Positions 1-8,225 of a stretch of 64,000 nt of DNA are shown piece by piece. The stretch is from positions 1-64,000 of the forward strand of contig DATGJP010000042.1 of assembly GCA_035295125.1 (NCBI GenBank), read 5' to 3'. This DNA comes from JAICMB01 sp035295125. Lineage in GTDB: Bacteria; Acidobacteriota; Terriglobia; Bryobacterales; Bryobacteraceae. Every line of letters begins with the position of its first letter. Positions within the stretch are counted from its first letter, which is position 1. The notes below the pieces were generated by a model, which was not told the DNA's origin, made no database searches, and saw only the letters and a program-made list of their open reading frames with translations. The position numbers were made by a program, and so were the translations under genes.

Positions 1-1
1 C

Positions 2-214
2 AAAGGCTATCGGCCGCAGTTTTACTTCCGCACGACGGACGTCACGGGTGTGGCGCAGTTGCCGGAAGGGATGGAGATGGTGATGCCGGGCGACAACGTT
101 TCGTTGGCGGTCGAGCTGATCACTCCGGTGGCCATGGACAAAGGCTTACGGTTCGCGATTCGCGAAGGTGGACGCACCGTCGGCGCGGGTACCGTGACGG
201 AAGTTTTAGAGTAA
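2..214 (+). CDS. tuf: Elongation factor Tu, C-terminal fragment (truncated by window start)
   Basis: The reading frame is open from the window edge and ends at the TAA at 212-214, giving the last 70 residues. They match the C-terminal beta-barrel (domain 3) of EF-Tu: FYFRTTDVTG, then MVMPGDNVSL, then RFAIREGGRTVGAGTV. EF-Tu delivers aminoacyl-tRNA to the ribosome as a GTPase. rpsJ starts 4 nt downstream, the usual str-S10 junction, so the two are probably co-transcribed. The GTPase domain lies outside the window. Confidence 0.97.
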   Translation, partial: KGYRPQFYFRTTDVTGVAQLPEGMEMVMPGDNVSLAVELITPVAMDKGLRFAIREGGRTVGAGTVTEVLE

Positions 215-218
215 CTCG

Positions 219-542
219 ATGAGTCTGAGAGAACGCATTCGCATTCGCCTCAAGGCGTATGATCATCGCATCCTCGACCAATCGACGACGGAGATCGTCG
301 ATACGGCCAAGAGAACGGGGGCCCAGATTGCGGGCCCCATTCCGCTGCCGACGGTGAAGAACCGCTACACGGTGTTGCGGTCGCCTCACGTGGACAAGAA
401 GTCGCGCGAGCAGTTTGAGATTCGAACGCACAAGCGGCTGTTGGACATCCTCGAGCCGACCCAGGATACGGTGGACGCGCTGATGAAGCTGGATCTTCCG
501 GCCGGGGTGGATGTCGAAATCAAGGCGTTTGGAAAGAAGTAA
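219..542 (+). CDS. rpsJ: 30S ribosomal protein S10
   Basis: 107 residues, starting RERIRIRLKAYDHRILD and containing the family signature PLPTVKNRYTVLRSPHVDKK. S10 is in the 30S head and, in many bacteria, also acts with NusB in antitermination. The length is normal. It follows tuf by 4 nt and opens the S10 operon, with rplC 46 nt downstream. Confidence 0.98.
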   Translation: MSLRERIRIRLKAYDHRILDQSTTEIVDTAKRTGAQIAGPIPLPTVKNRYTVLRSPHVDKKSREQFEIRTHKRLLDILEPTQDTVDALMKLDLPAGVDVEIKAFGKK

Positions 543-588
543 GGATCTTCCTCCCGTTGCGGGATAGAAGAATGACCTACGAGGTGTT

Positions 589-1221
589 ATGGGCCTAGGG
601 ATTTTAGGGAAAAAAATCGGGATGACGCAGCTGTTCCGGCCGGACGGGCAAGTGGTTCCCGTCACGTTGCTGAAGGCCGGTCCGTGCGTTGTGGTGCAGC
701 GTAAGACTCCCGCGAACGATGGTTACGACGCTGTGCAACTCGGCCTGATGGAATTTGCCAAAGCGGCGCGTACGACAAAGCCGATGACCGGGCATTTGAA
801 AAAAGCAAGTGCCGAGGGCGTGAAGTTCCTGCGCGAAGTTCGGCTGGGTCCCGGCGATGGCGATTTGAAACAAGGCGACCGCGTTCTGGTCGATCAGTTC
901 AAACCCAAAGACAAGGTGGACGTGATCGGCGTGAGCAAGGGCCGCGGTTTCGCGAGTCTTACCAAGCGGCATCATTTCCGCGGAGGTCCGGAGAGCCACG
1001 GTTCGATGTTCCACCGCGCACCGGGTTCGATCGGCGCATCCAGCTTTCCGTCTCGCGTGTTCCCCGGCATGAGGATGGCGGGTCACATGGGTACGCAACA
1101 GGTGACCGTCCGCAACCTCGAAGTGGTTGAGGTGGATGCCGAGGACAACGTGCTGATGGTGAAGGGCGCGGTTCCGGGTCCGAATGGCGGTTACGTGATG
1201 GTGCGGAGGGCAAAGAGGTAA
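589..1221 (+). CDS. rplC: 50S ribosomal protein L3
   Basis: 210 residues. The start GLGILGKKIGMTQLF and the core KRHHFRGGPESHGSMFHRAP, then PGSIG, are typical of bacterial L3, which binds near the 3' end of 23S rRNA at the peptidyl-transferase centre. It is the second gene of the S10 operon, with rplD 6 nt downstream. The length is usual for the family. Confidence 0.98.
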   Translation: MGLGILGKKIGMTQLFRPDGQVVPVTLLKAGPCVVVQRKTPANDGYDAVQLGLMEFAKAARTTKPMTGHLKKASAEGVKFLREVRLGPGDGDLKQGDRVLVDQFKPKDKVDVIGVSKGRGFASLTKRHHFRGGPESHGSMFHRAPGSIGASSFPSRVFPGMRMAGHMGTQQVTVRNLEVVEVDAEDNVLMVKGAVPGPNGGYVMVRRAKR

Positions 1222-1227
1222 CGGACC

Positions 1228-1857
1228 ATGCCTAGCGTACAAATCTTCAATTTGAATAGCGAAGTGGTCGGCCAGATCGATTTGGCCGATGAAGTTTTCG
1301 CCGCGCCGGTGAACGAGCACCTTCTGTATGAGGCCGTCCGGCATTACCAGGCTTGCGCGCGATCCGGCACGGCATCGACCAAGACGCGGCACGAAGTTTC
1401 GGGATCGGGCAAGAAACTGTGGCGGCAGAAGGGCACTGGCCGCGCGCGCATGGGCTCCATCCGTTCGCCGCTGTGGCGTCACGGCGGTACGGTCCATGGG
1501 CCGCAGCCGCGCGATTACAGCTACAAACTGCCGCGCAAGATGCTGCTCGGCGCGTTGCGCTCGGCTCTTTCCGCAAAGCTGCGGGATGGCGAGCTGGCGG
1601 TGATCCAGGGGTTCCAACTGGCGGATCACAAGAGCAAGGCCTTTCGGTCGGTTCTCAATAAGCTGGAAGCCAGCCGCACAGTGCTGCTCGTGAATCATGA
1701 GGCAGATAACCGCAACCTTGCTCTCAGCTCGCGCAATTTGAAGGGCGTGAAGCTGGTGGCGACGAAAGACGTCACCGTTTACGACGTGCTTCGTCACTCC
1801 AAGGTGCTGTTGAGCGAAGGCGCCGCCAAGAAGCTCGGGGAGGCTCTCGCAAAATGA
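1228..1857 (+). CDS. rplD: 50S ribosomal protein L4
   Basis: 209 residues. The conserved loop KLWRQKGTGRARMGSIRSP followed by HGGTVHGPQPRDY is the L4 extension that lines the exit tunnel. In Proteobacteria L4 represses its own operon; nothing here shows whether that holds in this organism. Its stop overlaps the rplW start by 4 nt (ATGA), indicating translational coupling. Confidence 0.98.
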   Translation: MPSVQIFNLNSEVVGQIDLADEVFAAPVNEHLLYEAVRHYQACARSGTASTKTRHEVSGSGKKLWRQKGTGRARMGSIRSPLWRHGGTVHGPQPRDYSYKLPRKMLLGALRSALSAKLRDGELAVIQGFQLADHKSKAFRSVLNKLEASRTVLLVNHEADNRNLALSSRNLKGVKLVATKDVTVYDVLRHSKVLLSEGAAKKLGEALAK

Positions 1858-2141
1858 GCATTTACAACGTCATCAAGCGGCCAATGGTCACCGAAAAGGC
1901 CATGGGCAAAAAAGAAGCGGAGCAGACGCTTTGTTTCGAAGTTGCGCCTGATGCGAATAAGACGCAGATCAGGGCGGCGGTCGAGCAGCTTTTTAAGGTG
2001 AAAGTGGCCGAAGTTCGTACGGTGAGCCAGACGGGCAAACTGCGCCGGCGCGGCCGTTTCGCGGGTTATCGCCCGGATTGGAAGAAGGCGTACGTGCGGC
2101 TGAAAGAGGGCCAGAAGATGCCCGAGTACGCGGAGATATAA
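1854..2141 (+). CDS. rplW: 50S ribosomal protein L23
   Basis: 95 residues. It starts with the usual IKRPMVTEKA segment and has the basic loop KLRRRGRFAGYRPDWKKAYV that reaches into 23S rRNA. L23 sits at the tunnel exit and docks trigger factor and SRP. It overlaps rplD by 4 nt, and rplB starts 3 nt downstream. Confidence 0.98.
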   Translation: MSIYNVIKRPMVTEKAMGKKEAEQTLCFEVAPDANKTQIRAAVEQLFKVKVAEVRTVSQTGKLRRRGRFAGYRPDWKKAYVRLKEGQKMPEYAEI

Positions 2142-2144
2142 AAG

Positions 2145-2975
2145 ATGCCGATCAAAGCATTCAGGCCGGTAACCAAATCGCGTCGCTTCATGACGCTCGT
2201 CACCCGTGACGACATCACGAAGCAGACGCCGGAGAAGTCGCTGGTGGAAGGAAAGCCGAAGACCGGCGGCCGCACCAGCACTGGCCGGATTTCGAGCCGT
2301 TTTCGCGGGGGTGGCGCAAAACGCGCCTACCGCATCATCGATTTCAAGCGCGACAAGACCGGCATTGCCGCCAAAGTCGCAGCCATCGAGTACGATCCGA
2401 ACCGTTCCGCGCGCATTGCGCTGCTGCATTATACGGACGGCGAGAAGCGGTACATCATCGCGCCGGTCGGTCTCGAAGTTGGCCGCACAGTGACTTCGGG
2501 TCCGGAGGCCGACATCCTGGTGGGTAACGCGCTTCCGCTGAAGAACATCCCCGCTGGTACGATCGTCCACAACATCGAGCTGAAGCCGGGCAAAGGCGGG
2601 CAGATGGCTCGCTCGGCGGGCGCGCAGGCGCAGTTGGTTTCGAAAGAGGGCGGCGTCGCGCTGTTAAAGCTGCCGTCGGGCGAAGTGCGCAGAGTCCTGG
2701 TGGATTGCATGGCGACCGTTGGCCAGGTGGGCAACCTCGATCACGAGAACGAATCGCACGGCAAGGCTGGCAAGACGCGCTGGCTCGGCCGCATGCCTCA
2801 CAACCGCGGCGTAACGATGAATCCCGTGGATCATCCGCACGGTGGTGGCGAAGGAAAGACGTCGGGTGGACGACATCCGGTAACTCCTTGGGGCCAGCCG
2901 ACACGCGGATACAAGACTCGCAACAACAAGCGCACCGACAAATTCATCGTCAGCCGGAAAGCGAAGAAGAGGTAG
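2145..2975 (+). CDS. rplB: 50S ribosomal protein L2
   Basis: 276 residues, the normal length. The signature MNPVDHPHGGGEGKTSGGRH, which includes the conserved histidine near the peptidyl-transferase centre, is intact. The N-terminal stretch GRTSTGRISSRFRGGGAKR is the usual rRNA-binding part. It lies 3 nt after rplW and 6 nt before rpsS. Confidence 0.98.
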   Translation: MPIKAFRPVTKSRRFMTLVTRDDITKQTPEKSLVEGKPKTGGRTSTGRISSRFRGGGAKRAYRIIDFKRDKTGIAAKVAAIEYDPNRSARIALLHYTDGEKRYIIAPVGLEVGRTVTSGPEADILVGNALPLKNIPAGTIVHNIELKPGKGGQMARSAGAQAQLVSKEGGVALLKLPSGEVRRVLVDCMATVGQVGNLDHENESHGKAGKTRWLGRMPHNRGVTMNPVDHPHGGGEGKTSGGRHPVTPWGQPTRGYKTRNNKRTDKFIVSRKAKKR

Positions 2976-2981
2976 CCATAC

Positions 2982-3272
2982 ATGAGCAGATCTCTTAAGA
3001 AAGGGCCGTTCACAGACGACCACCTCGAAAAGAAGGTGTTCGCGATGAACGAGAAGAACGAGAAGAAAGTAGTGCGGACGTGGTCTCGCCGCTCGACCAT
3101 CCTGCCGGAATTTATCGGACACACGCTGGCGGTCCACAACGGTAAGAAGTTCATCCCGGTGTATATCACCGAGAACATGGTGGGCCACAAGCTCGGTGAG
3201 TTTTCGCCGACGCGCACGTTCAAAGGACACGCGGCCAAAGCGGCAACGGAGAAGGCGGCGAAACCCGCTTAA
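2982..3272 (+). CDS. rpsS: 30S ribosomal protein S19
   Basis: 96 residues. The start SRSLKKGPFTDDHL and the motif RTWSRRSTILPEFIGHT are diagnostic. S19 forms a complex with S13 in the 30S head. The C-terminal tail is alanine- and lysine-rich, as is common. It is tightly packed between rplB and rplV. Confidence 0.98.
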   Translation: MSRSLKKGPFTDDHLEKKVFAMNEKNEKKVVRTWSRRSTILPEFIGHTLAVHNGKKFIPVYITENMVGHKLGEFSPTRTFKGHAAKAATEKAAKPA

Positions 3273-3284
3273 CGAGGAAGCAAC

Positions 3285-3656
3285 ATGGAAGCCAAGGCAG
3301 AGGCACGATACATACGCACATCGCCGCAGAAGGCGCGTCTGGTGGTGGAACTGATTCGCGGAACTCGCGCGGGCCAGGCGATCACGATCCTGCGGGGAAC
3401 CAATAAGCGGCTTGCCCCGACGGTGGAGAAGGTTCTGCGCTCGGCGATATCGAACTGCGAGAACCGGTTCATGGATGTAGACGTGGACGATTTGTTCGTC
3501 ACCGCGGCGTATGTGAACGAAGGTCCGCGGATGAAGCGCGTGCGGCCGGCTCCTATGGGCCGCGCTTACCGCTACCAGCGGCGCATGGCGCACATCGTCG
3601 TGAAGGTCGGTGACAAGAAAGCGGGCGGCGAGCTGAAGGCGAAGGAGAACGTATAG
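3285..3656 (+). CDS. rplV: 50S ribosomal protein L22
   Basis: 123 residues. EARYIRTSPQKARLVVELIRG at the N-terminus and the C-terminal hairpin ending GRAYRYQRRMAHI are typical of L22, whose beta-hairpin lines the exit tunnel. The TAG stop (3654-3656) shares its last base with the GTG start of rpsC. The extra C-terminal lysine/glutamate tail makes it slightly longer than the usual 110 residues. Confidence 0.97.
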   Translation: MEAKAEARYIRTSPQKARLVVELIRGTRAGQAITILRGTNKRLAPTVEKVLRSAISNCENRFMDVDVDDLFVTAAYVNEGPRMKRVRPAPMGRAYRYQRRMAHIVVKVGDKKAGGELKAKENV

Positions 3657-4582
3657 TGGGTCAGAAAGTACATCCCTACGGGTTCCGGCTGGGCGTCACG
3701 AAGACGTGGCGTTCGCGCTGGTTCGCCAAGCAGGATTATCACAAGCTGCTGAAGGAAGATCTCGAATTGAAGGATTTGCTGCGCGAGCGGTTGAAGGCCG
3801 CCGGCGTCAGCTCCGTCGAAGTCGATCGTCCCGGCAACAAGCTGCGCGTTACGATCCGCACATCGCGTCCCGGCATCATCATCGGCCGCAAAGGCGCCGA
3901 AATCGAGAAGCTGAAGCAGGATCTCGCGAAGCAGACCAAGCGCGAGGTTTTCATCGACATTCAGGAAGTACACAAGCCCGAGTTGGACGCGCAGTTGGTG
4001 TCCGAGTCGATCGCACTGCAGCTCGAAAAGCGCGTGGCGTTCCGCCGCGCGATGCGAAAAGCGGTGGATTCGGCGTTGCGGTTCGGCTGCAAGGGAATCA
4101 AAGTTCGCGTTTCAGGCCGTTTGAACGGAGCTGAAATCGCTCGCAGTGAGTGGTATCTGCAGGGCCAGCTTCCGCTGCACACTTTGCGTGCCGACGTCGA
4201 ATACGGATTTTCGGAAGCCTACACGACGTATGGAGTAATTGGAGTTAAGTGCTGGGTTTATAAGGGCGAGATTTTGGACGGCGCACGCCGCGCAACGATG
4301 CGTGCCGAACCCGAGCCGCGCCGCCAGCCGCGCGACCGCCGGCCCGACCGGCGCGATCGCGGCGAGCGGGCTCCTGCGCCTCCACCTCCGGTTACCTCCG
4401 ATACTCCGGCTGGTCCCGCGATGCAGCAGTTGCCGGTTGAGGGACAACAGCGGACAGTGCCGATCATGCCGCCGATGGCTCCGCCGCAACCCTCGTGGAA
4501 GCAGGAGTTGAAGCACGAGCCCGAAGCCGGGACGCCGGCGCCGGAATCGAACGAGCCTAACAAAGAGCCCAACAAAGAATAA
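3656..4582 (+). CDS. rpsC: 30S ribosomal protein S3 with long proline-rich C-terminal tail
   Basis: 308 residues, about 80-90 more than a standard S3. Residues 1-210 are canonical: the start MGQKVHPYGFRLGV, the KH domain with PGIIIGRKGAEIEKL, and the C-terminal half ending VIGVKCWVYKGEI. After about residue 220 comes a low-complexity extension, first Arg/Asp-rich (RRQPRDRRPDRRDRGER), then proline-rich, then acidic and ending NEPNKEPNKE. S3 forms part of the mRNA entry site. The start is GTG and overlaps the rplV stop by one base. The extension probably protrudes from the 30S head; its role is unknown. Confidence 0.97.
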   Translation: MGQKVHPYGFRLGVTKTWRSRWFAKQDYHKLLKEDLELKDLLRERLKAAGVSSVEVDRPGNKLRVTIRTSRPGIIIGRKGAEIEKLKQDLAKQTKREVFIDIQEVHKPELDAQLVSESIALQLEKRVAFRRAMRKAVDSALRFGCKGIKVRVSGRLNGAEIARSEWYLQGQLPLHTLRADVEYGFSEAYTTYGVIGVKCWVYKGEILDGARRATMRAEPEPRRQPRDRRPDRRDRGERAPAPPPPVTSDTPAGPAMQQLPVEGQQRTVPIMPPMAPPQPSWKQELKHEPEAGTPAPESNEPNKEPNKE

Positions 4583-4603
4583 CGAGATTGGAGAATTGTC
4601 GCC

Positions 4604-5020
4604 ATGTTGATGCCCAAGAAAGTTAAATACAGAAAACAGCAGCGCGGGCGCATGACGGGCAAGGCCTGGCGAGGGTCGAGCCTCGCGTTTGGAGACTACG
4701 GCCTCAAGGCTATGCGTTGCGGCTGGATTACGGACCGGCAGATCGAAGCGGCCCGCGTCGCGATGACGCGATTCATCAAGCGCGGCGGCAAGGTTTGGAT
4801 TCGGCTGTTCCCTGATAAGCCGATCACGAAGAAGCCCGCTGAAACCCGTATGGGTAAGGGAAAGGGCGCTCCGGAGCAATGGGTCGCGGTGATCCGGCCG
4901 GGCAAGATCCTGTTCGAGATGGAAGGCGTTTCCAAGGAGATTGCGACTGAAGCGATGCGTCTGGCGGCTCAGAAGTTGTGCTTGCCAACGAAGCTGGTGT
5001 CGCGGGGAGAGGGCGCGTAG
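4604..5020 (+). CDS. rplP: 50S ribosomal protein L16
   Basis: 138 residues. The start MLMPKKVKYRKQQRGRMTGK and the segment RMGKGKGAPEQWVAVIRPGK are typical L16, which contacts A-site tRNA and 5S rRNA. The conserved arginine of the PEQW region that is hydroxylated in some species is within this context. A 60-nt spacer with a hairpin repeat (5022-5038) separates it from rpmC, unusually wide for this operon. Confidence 0.98.
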   Translation: MLMPKKVKYRKQQRGRMTGKAWRGSSLAFGDYGLKAMRCGWITDRQIEAARVAMTRFIKRGGKVWIRLFPDKPITKKPAETRMGKGKGAPEQWVAVIRPGKILFEMEGVSKEIATEAMRLAAQKLCLPTKLVSRGEGA

Positions 5021-5021
5021 T

Positions 5022-5038
5022 GCAGGCTGGCAGCCTGC
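5022..5038. repeat. Hairpin repeat in the rplP-rpmC spacer
   Basis: A perfect inverted repeat: 7-bp arms GCAGGCT and AGCCTGC around a GGC loop, starting 2 nt after the rplP stop. It has the same 7-3-7 form as the array at 44150-44225, whose last unit has identical arms. No T-tract follows, so a strong intrinsic terminator inside this essential operon is unlikely. A fragment of the same element (GTAGTGCAGGCTG) recurs after map at about 12625. Confidence 0.7.
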
Positions 5039-5080
5039 GGCGATTGGAAATCGGCCCAAAAGAGCTGAGAGGGATTTGAG

Positions 5081-5320
5081 ATGAAAGCCGACAAGGTACG
5101 AGAGATCGACAACAACGAACTGGGAATCCAGGAGCGTGACGCTCAGGAGCAGATGTTCCGGCTGCGTTTTCAGTTGTCGATGGGTCAGACGGACGGAGTC
5201 AAGAAACTCCGGGCTCTGCGCAAGGATCGGGCGCGCATGCTCACCATTTTGCGAGAGCGCGAAATCAACCCGGCGCTCGCGCCCGTGGTTAAGCAAGGCA
5301 AGAAGCGAGGGAAAAAGTAA
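5081..5320 (+). CDS. rpmC: 50S ribosomal protein L29
   Basis: 79 residues. A short two-helix protein with the L29 pattern: RLRFQLSMGQTDGVKKLR followed by RKDRARMLTILREREIN. L29 sits next to L23 at the tunnel exit. It is slightly longer than the usual 65 residues owing to a basic tail. GAGAGGG 9 nt upstream serves as a ribosome-binding site. Confidence 0.96.
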   Translation: MKADKVREIDNNELGIQERDAQEQMFRLRFQLSMGQTDGVKKLRALRKDRARMLTILREREINPALAPVVKQGKKRGKK

Positions 5321-5323
5321 ACC

Positions 5324-5683
5324 ATGGCCGATCAGCAAGCGACACCTGTGGCCAAGACGGGTAATAAAAACGAGAAGGTCGGCGAAGTGGTCTCCGCGCG
5401 CATGCAGAAGACCATAGTGGTTGAGGTAACCCGCCGCGTTCCGCACCCGGTCTACAAGCGAATCATCAACAAGCGCGCCAAGTTCTACGCGCACGATGAA
5501 GAGAGTTCCGCCAAGGTAGGCGACATCGTGCGCATTATCGAGTGCCGGCCGCTCAGTAAGCTGAAGCGGTGGCGGCTTGGCGAAATCATCCGGAAGGCCG
5601 TGCAGGTGGGCGTGGAGTCCGAAGAGGAGCGCGAGGGAACGCAACCTGTAGCCGGCGCGAAATCGCCGACGAGGAGGAGATAA
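5324..5683 (+). CDS. rpsQ: 30S ribosomal protein S17 with extended termini
   Basis: 119 residues against about 85 in most bacteria. The core (residues about 20-100) carries GEVVSARMQKTIVVEVTRRV and KVGDIVRIIECRPLSKLKRW, diagnostic of S17, a primary 16S rRNA binder. The extra residues are a polar N-terminal leader and a C-terminal tail after VQVGVESEEE. It starts 3 nt after rpmC. Confidence 0.97.
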   Translation: MADQQATPVAKTGNKNEKVGEVVSARMQKTIVVEVTRRVPHPVYKRIINKRAKFYAHDEESSAKVGDIVRIIECRPLSKLKRWRLGEIIRKAVQVGVESEEEREGTQPVAGAKSPTRRR

Positions 5684-5686
5684 CCC

Positions 5687-6055
5687 ATGATCGGGATGAG
5701 AACCATTCTGGAGGTCGCTGACAACAGCGGCGCCCGGAAGCTGCAATGTATCCTGCCGCGCGGCGGCGACAAGGGTCTGCACGCCGGTTTGGGAGACGTG
5801 GTGACTGCCAGCGTTAAAGAAGCTGCGCCGGATTCCGCGATCAAGAAGGGCAAAGTAGTCCGTTGCGTCATCGTTCGCATGCGCAAGGAATCGCGCCGCC
5901 GGGATGGCACCTATATTCGTTTCGATTCGAACGCGGCTGTATTGGTGACTGAGTTGAACGAGCCGGTGGGAACACGCGTGTTCGGGCCAGTCGCTCGCGA
6001 ACTGCGCGACAAGAGATTTATGAAGATCGTTTCGCTGGCGCCGGAGGTGATCTAA
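5687..6055 (+). CDS. rplN: 50S ribosomal protein L14
   Basis: 122 residues, the exact usual length. The start MIGMRTILEVADNSGARKLQ and the end KIVSLAPEVI are invariant L14 features. L14 contributes to the 30S-50S bridge and is the docking site for the silencing factor RsfS. It sits 3 nt after rpsQ and 3 nt before rplX. Confidence 0.98.
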   Translation: MIGMRTILEVADNSGARKLQCILPRGGDKGLHAGLGDVVTASVKEAAPDSAIKKGKVVRCVIVRMRKESRRRDGTYIRFDSNAAVLVTELNEPVGTRVFGPVARELRDKRFMKIVSLAPEVI

Positions 6056-6058
6056 TCG

Positions 6059-6421
6059 ATGCCGGGGAAGAAGAAAGCAATCGAGCCGTTCAAGATCCGG
6101 CTCAAGAAGGACGACCAGGTTCAGGTGATCGCCGGGCGCGACAAAGGGAAGACCGGACGCGTCATTTCTGTTGACCGCAAGCGCGGGAAAGTGCTTGTCG
6201 AGGGTGTCAGCATGGTGAAGCGCCACACGCGGCCCAATCCGTCGCGGCAGATCAAAGGCGGTATCGCGGAGCGTGAGAGCGAGATCCAGGTTTCGAACGT
6301 GATGATTCTGACGAGCGGCGGCGTGCCGTCCCGCATCGGCTACAGAGTCGAGGGCGAAGGCGTGACGACCCGCCGTCTGCGCATTGCGCGCAAGACCGGC
6401 GAGCAGTTGGACAAGAAATAA
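6059..6421 (+). CDS. rplX: 50S ribosomal protein L24
   Basis: 120 residues. The KOW motif is seen as KDDQVQVIAGRDKGKTGRVI, and the L24 segment VEGVSMVKRHTRPNPSRQIKG follows. L24 is an early 50S assembly initiator. It is slightly longer than the common 103-105 residues at both ends. Confidence 0.97.
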   Translation: MPGKKKAIEPFKIRLKKDDQVQVIAGRDKGKTGRVISVDRKRGKVLVEGVSMVKRHTRPNPSRQIKGGIAERESEIQVSNVMILTSGGVPSRIGYRVEGEGVTTRRLRIARKTGEQLDKK

Positions 6422-6433
6422 GCAGGATTCGAT

Positions 6434-6979
6434 ATGGCTGAAGCGAGATTAAGGCAGCACTACAAGAAGAACGTGATCCAGGCTCTGACGAAAGAGTTCG
6501 GCTACAAGAACGTTATGGCGGTGCCGAAGATCGACAAGGTCTCGGTGAACATCGGACTGGGCGAAGCGACGCAGAATCCCAAGCTGATGGACGGCGCCGT
6601 GAACGAACTCGGCCAGATCGCCGGCCAGAAACCGGTAGTGACCAAGGCGAAGAAATCGATCGCCGCTTTCAAATTGCGCGAAGGCATGTCGATTGGCGCG
6701 ATGGTGACGCTGCGCGGCGACCGTATGTACGAGTTTCTCGATCGCCTGATGAACGTCGCGCTCCCGCGCGTCCGTGACTTTCGCGGCGTGTCGACCAAGT
6801 CCTTTGACGGCCGCGGCAACTACACGCTGGGCGTGAAGGATCAACTGATTTTTCCCGAGATCGACTACAACAAGGTTGAAAAGGTCAAGGGCATGAATAT
6901 TTCGATTACGACGACCGCGAACACGGACGCCGAGGGGCTGGCGCTGCTGCGCCACATGGGCATGCCGTTCCGGCAATAA
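6434..6979 (+). CDS. rplE: 50S ribosomal protein L5
   Basis: 181 residues. It shows VMAVPKIDKVSVNIGLGEA, the segment QKPVVTKAKKSIAAFKLREG and the end GMNISITTTANTDAEGLALL, all typical of L5. L5 binds 5S rRNA and contacts P-site tRNA. The length is normal. Confidence 0.98.
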   Translation: MAEARLRQHYKKNVIQALTKEFGYKNVMAVPKIDKVSVNIGLGEATQNPKLMDGAVNELGQIAGQKPVVTKAKKSIAAFKLREGMSIGAMVTLRGDRMYEFLDRLMNVALPRVRDFRGVSTKSFDGRGNYTLGVKDQLIFPEIDYNKVEKVKGMNISITTTANTDAEGLALLRHMGMPFRQ

Positions 6980-7006
6980 CGAAAAGGACCGACGAGCGAA
7001 TTCAAT

Positions 7007-7216
7007 ATGGCAACAACCGCGAAAATCGCGAGAGACGACAGGCTGAAGAAAGAACGCGTCAAGAAGACGACGAAGCTGGCGTGCAGGCACCGGAACCGCT
7101 GCTTCCGCTGCGGGCGTCCCAGAGGATACCTGCGCAAGTTCAATCTGTGCCGGATTTGCTTCCGGAAACTGGCGCTCGCCGGCGAGATTCCCGGCGTCAC
7201 GAAAGCAAGCTGGTAA
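7007..7216 (+). CDS. rpsN: 30S ribosomal protein S14, zinc-binding type
   Basis: 69 residues ending KLALAGEIPGVTKASW. A four-cysteine zinc ribbon is visible (CFRCGRP and CRICF), so this is the short Zn-dependent S14 (type Z). It is about 8 residues longer than the standard 61, from an N-terminal basic leader. No zinc-independent paralogue is visible in the window. Confidence 0.97.
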   Translation: MATTAKIARDDRLKKERVKKTTKLACRHRNRCFRCGRPRGYLRKFNLCRICFRKLALAGEIPGVTKASW

Positions 7217-7245
7217 GCGAGAAAGGATTACGGGGGTAAGAATCT

Positions 7246-7644
7246 ATGGCCACATCCGATCCAATAGCCGACATGCTCACGCGCATCCGTAACGGGATGC
7301 AGTCGCGCCATCCGAAAGTCGACGTCCCCTCTTCGAAGCTGAAGATGGACATCGCTCGCATCCTTAAGGATGAAGGATTCATCACGAACTACAAGCTCAC
7401 CGAAGAGGGCTCGAAGAAAAGCATCCGAATCTACTTGAAGTACACCCCCGGCAATGTGCCGGTGATTTCGCGCATTGAGCGCGTGTCACGTCCGGGATGC
7501 CGCGTGTACGTGGGTAGCAAGTCCGTGCCGCGCGTTTTGGGCGGGCTGGGGATCAACATCCTGACCACGCCCAAGGGCGTTATGACGGGACATTCGGCGC
7601 GCAAGGAAAACGTTGGGGGGGAGGTGCTCTGCCACGTTTGGTAA
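7246..7644 (+). CDS. rpsH: 30S ribosomal protein S8
   Basis: 132 residues. The start TSDPIADMLTRIRNGMQSRH and the C-terminal STPKGVMT-like segment LTTPKGVMTGHSARKENVGG are typical S8, which binds the central domain of 16S rRNA and represses the spc operon in Escherichia coli. It lies between rpsN and rplF, as usual. Confidence 0.98.
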   Translation: MATSDPIADMLTRIRNGMQSRHPKVDVPSSKLKMDIARILKDEGFITNYKLTEEGSKKSIRIYLKYTPGNVPVISRIERVSRPGCRVYVGSKSVPRVLGGLGINILTTPKGVMTGHSARKENVGGEVLCHVW

Positions 7645-7670
7645 ACGAAACCTGGTAGAGGTTTAACATT

Positions 7671-8207
7671 ATGTCGAGAGTTGGAAAAAAACCAATCCCC
7701 CTTCCGAAGGGCGTCAAAATCACCGTTGACGACAGCCTGCACGTCGAAGGGCCCAAGGGCAAGCAGACGGTGCCGATTCCGGGCGGAATTCGTGTCAAGC
7801 AGCACGACAGCATACTGGAAGTGACTCGCGACACCGATCAGTACGCCGCATTGCACGGTCTGACGCGCGCGCTAGCCGCCGCCGCGGTGCAGGGTGTCTC
7901 CACTGGATTTACACGCGAGATGGACATTACGGGCGTAGGCTATCGTGCAGACGTCAAGGGCAAGATCGCAACGTTCACGCTGGGTTACTCGCATGCGATC
8001 GAGGTTCTGCTTCCCGAAGGCATCGACCTCAAGATCGATAAGCAGACGCACCTGGTATTGAGCGGCGCGGACAAACAGCTTTTGGGACAGGTGGCCGCGA
8101 ACATTCGATCATTGCGTCCGCCCGACCCGTACAAGAACAAAGGCATCCGCTATACAGGCGAGGCCCTGCGCAAGAAGGTCGGTAAGACCGGCGCGGGCGG
8201 GAAGTAA
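7671..8207 (+). CDS. rplF: 50S ribosomal protein L6
   Basis: 178 residues. It starts SRVGKKPIPLPKGVKI and ends with the signature RPPDPYKNKGIRYTGEALRK. L6 is a two-domain protein near the sarcin-ricin loop. Length and position in the spc-type operon are standard. Confidence 0.98.
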   Translation: MSRVGKKPIPLPKGVKITVDDSLHVEGPKGKQTVPIPGGIRVKQHDSILEVTRDTDQYAALHGLTRALAAAAVQGVSTGFTREMDITGVGYRADVKGKIATFTLGYSHAIEVLLPEGIDLKIDKQTHLVLSGADKQLLGQVAANIRSLRPPDPYKNKGIRYTGEALRKKVGKTGAGGK

Positions 8208-8225
8208 GGTAGCGGGAGAGCGACC

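Noticed and set aside
604..1797. A 397-residue antisense frame over L3 and L4
   Set aside because: Shadow of the ribosomal genes with no recognisable domain.
4112..6226. A 704-residue open frame antisense to S3, L16, L29, S17, L14 and L24
   Set aside because: It lies wholly opposite certain ribosomal genes. High GC makes long antisense frames common, and the translation has no domain.
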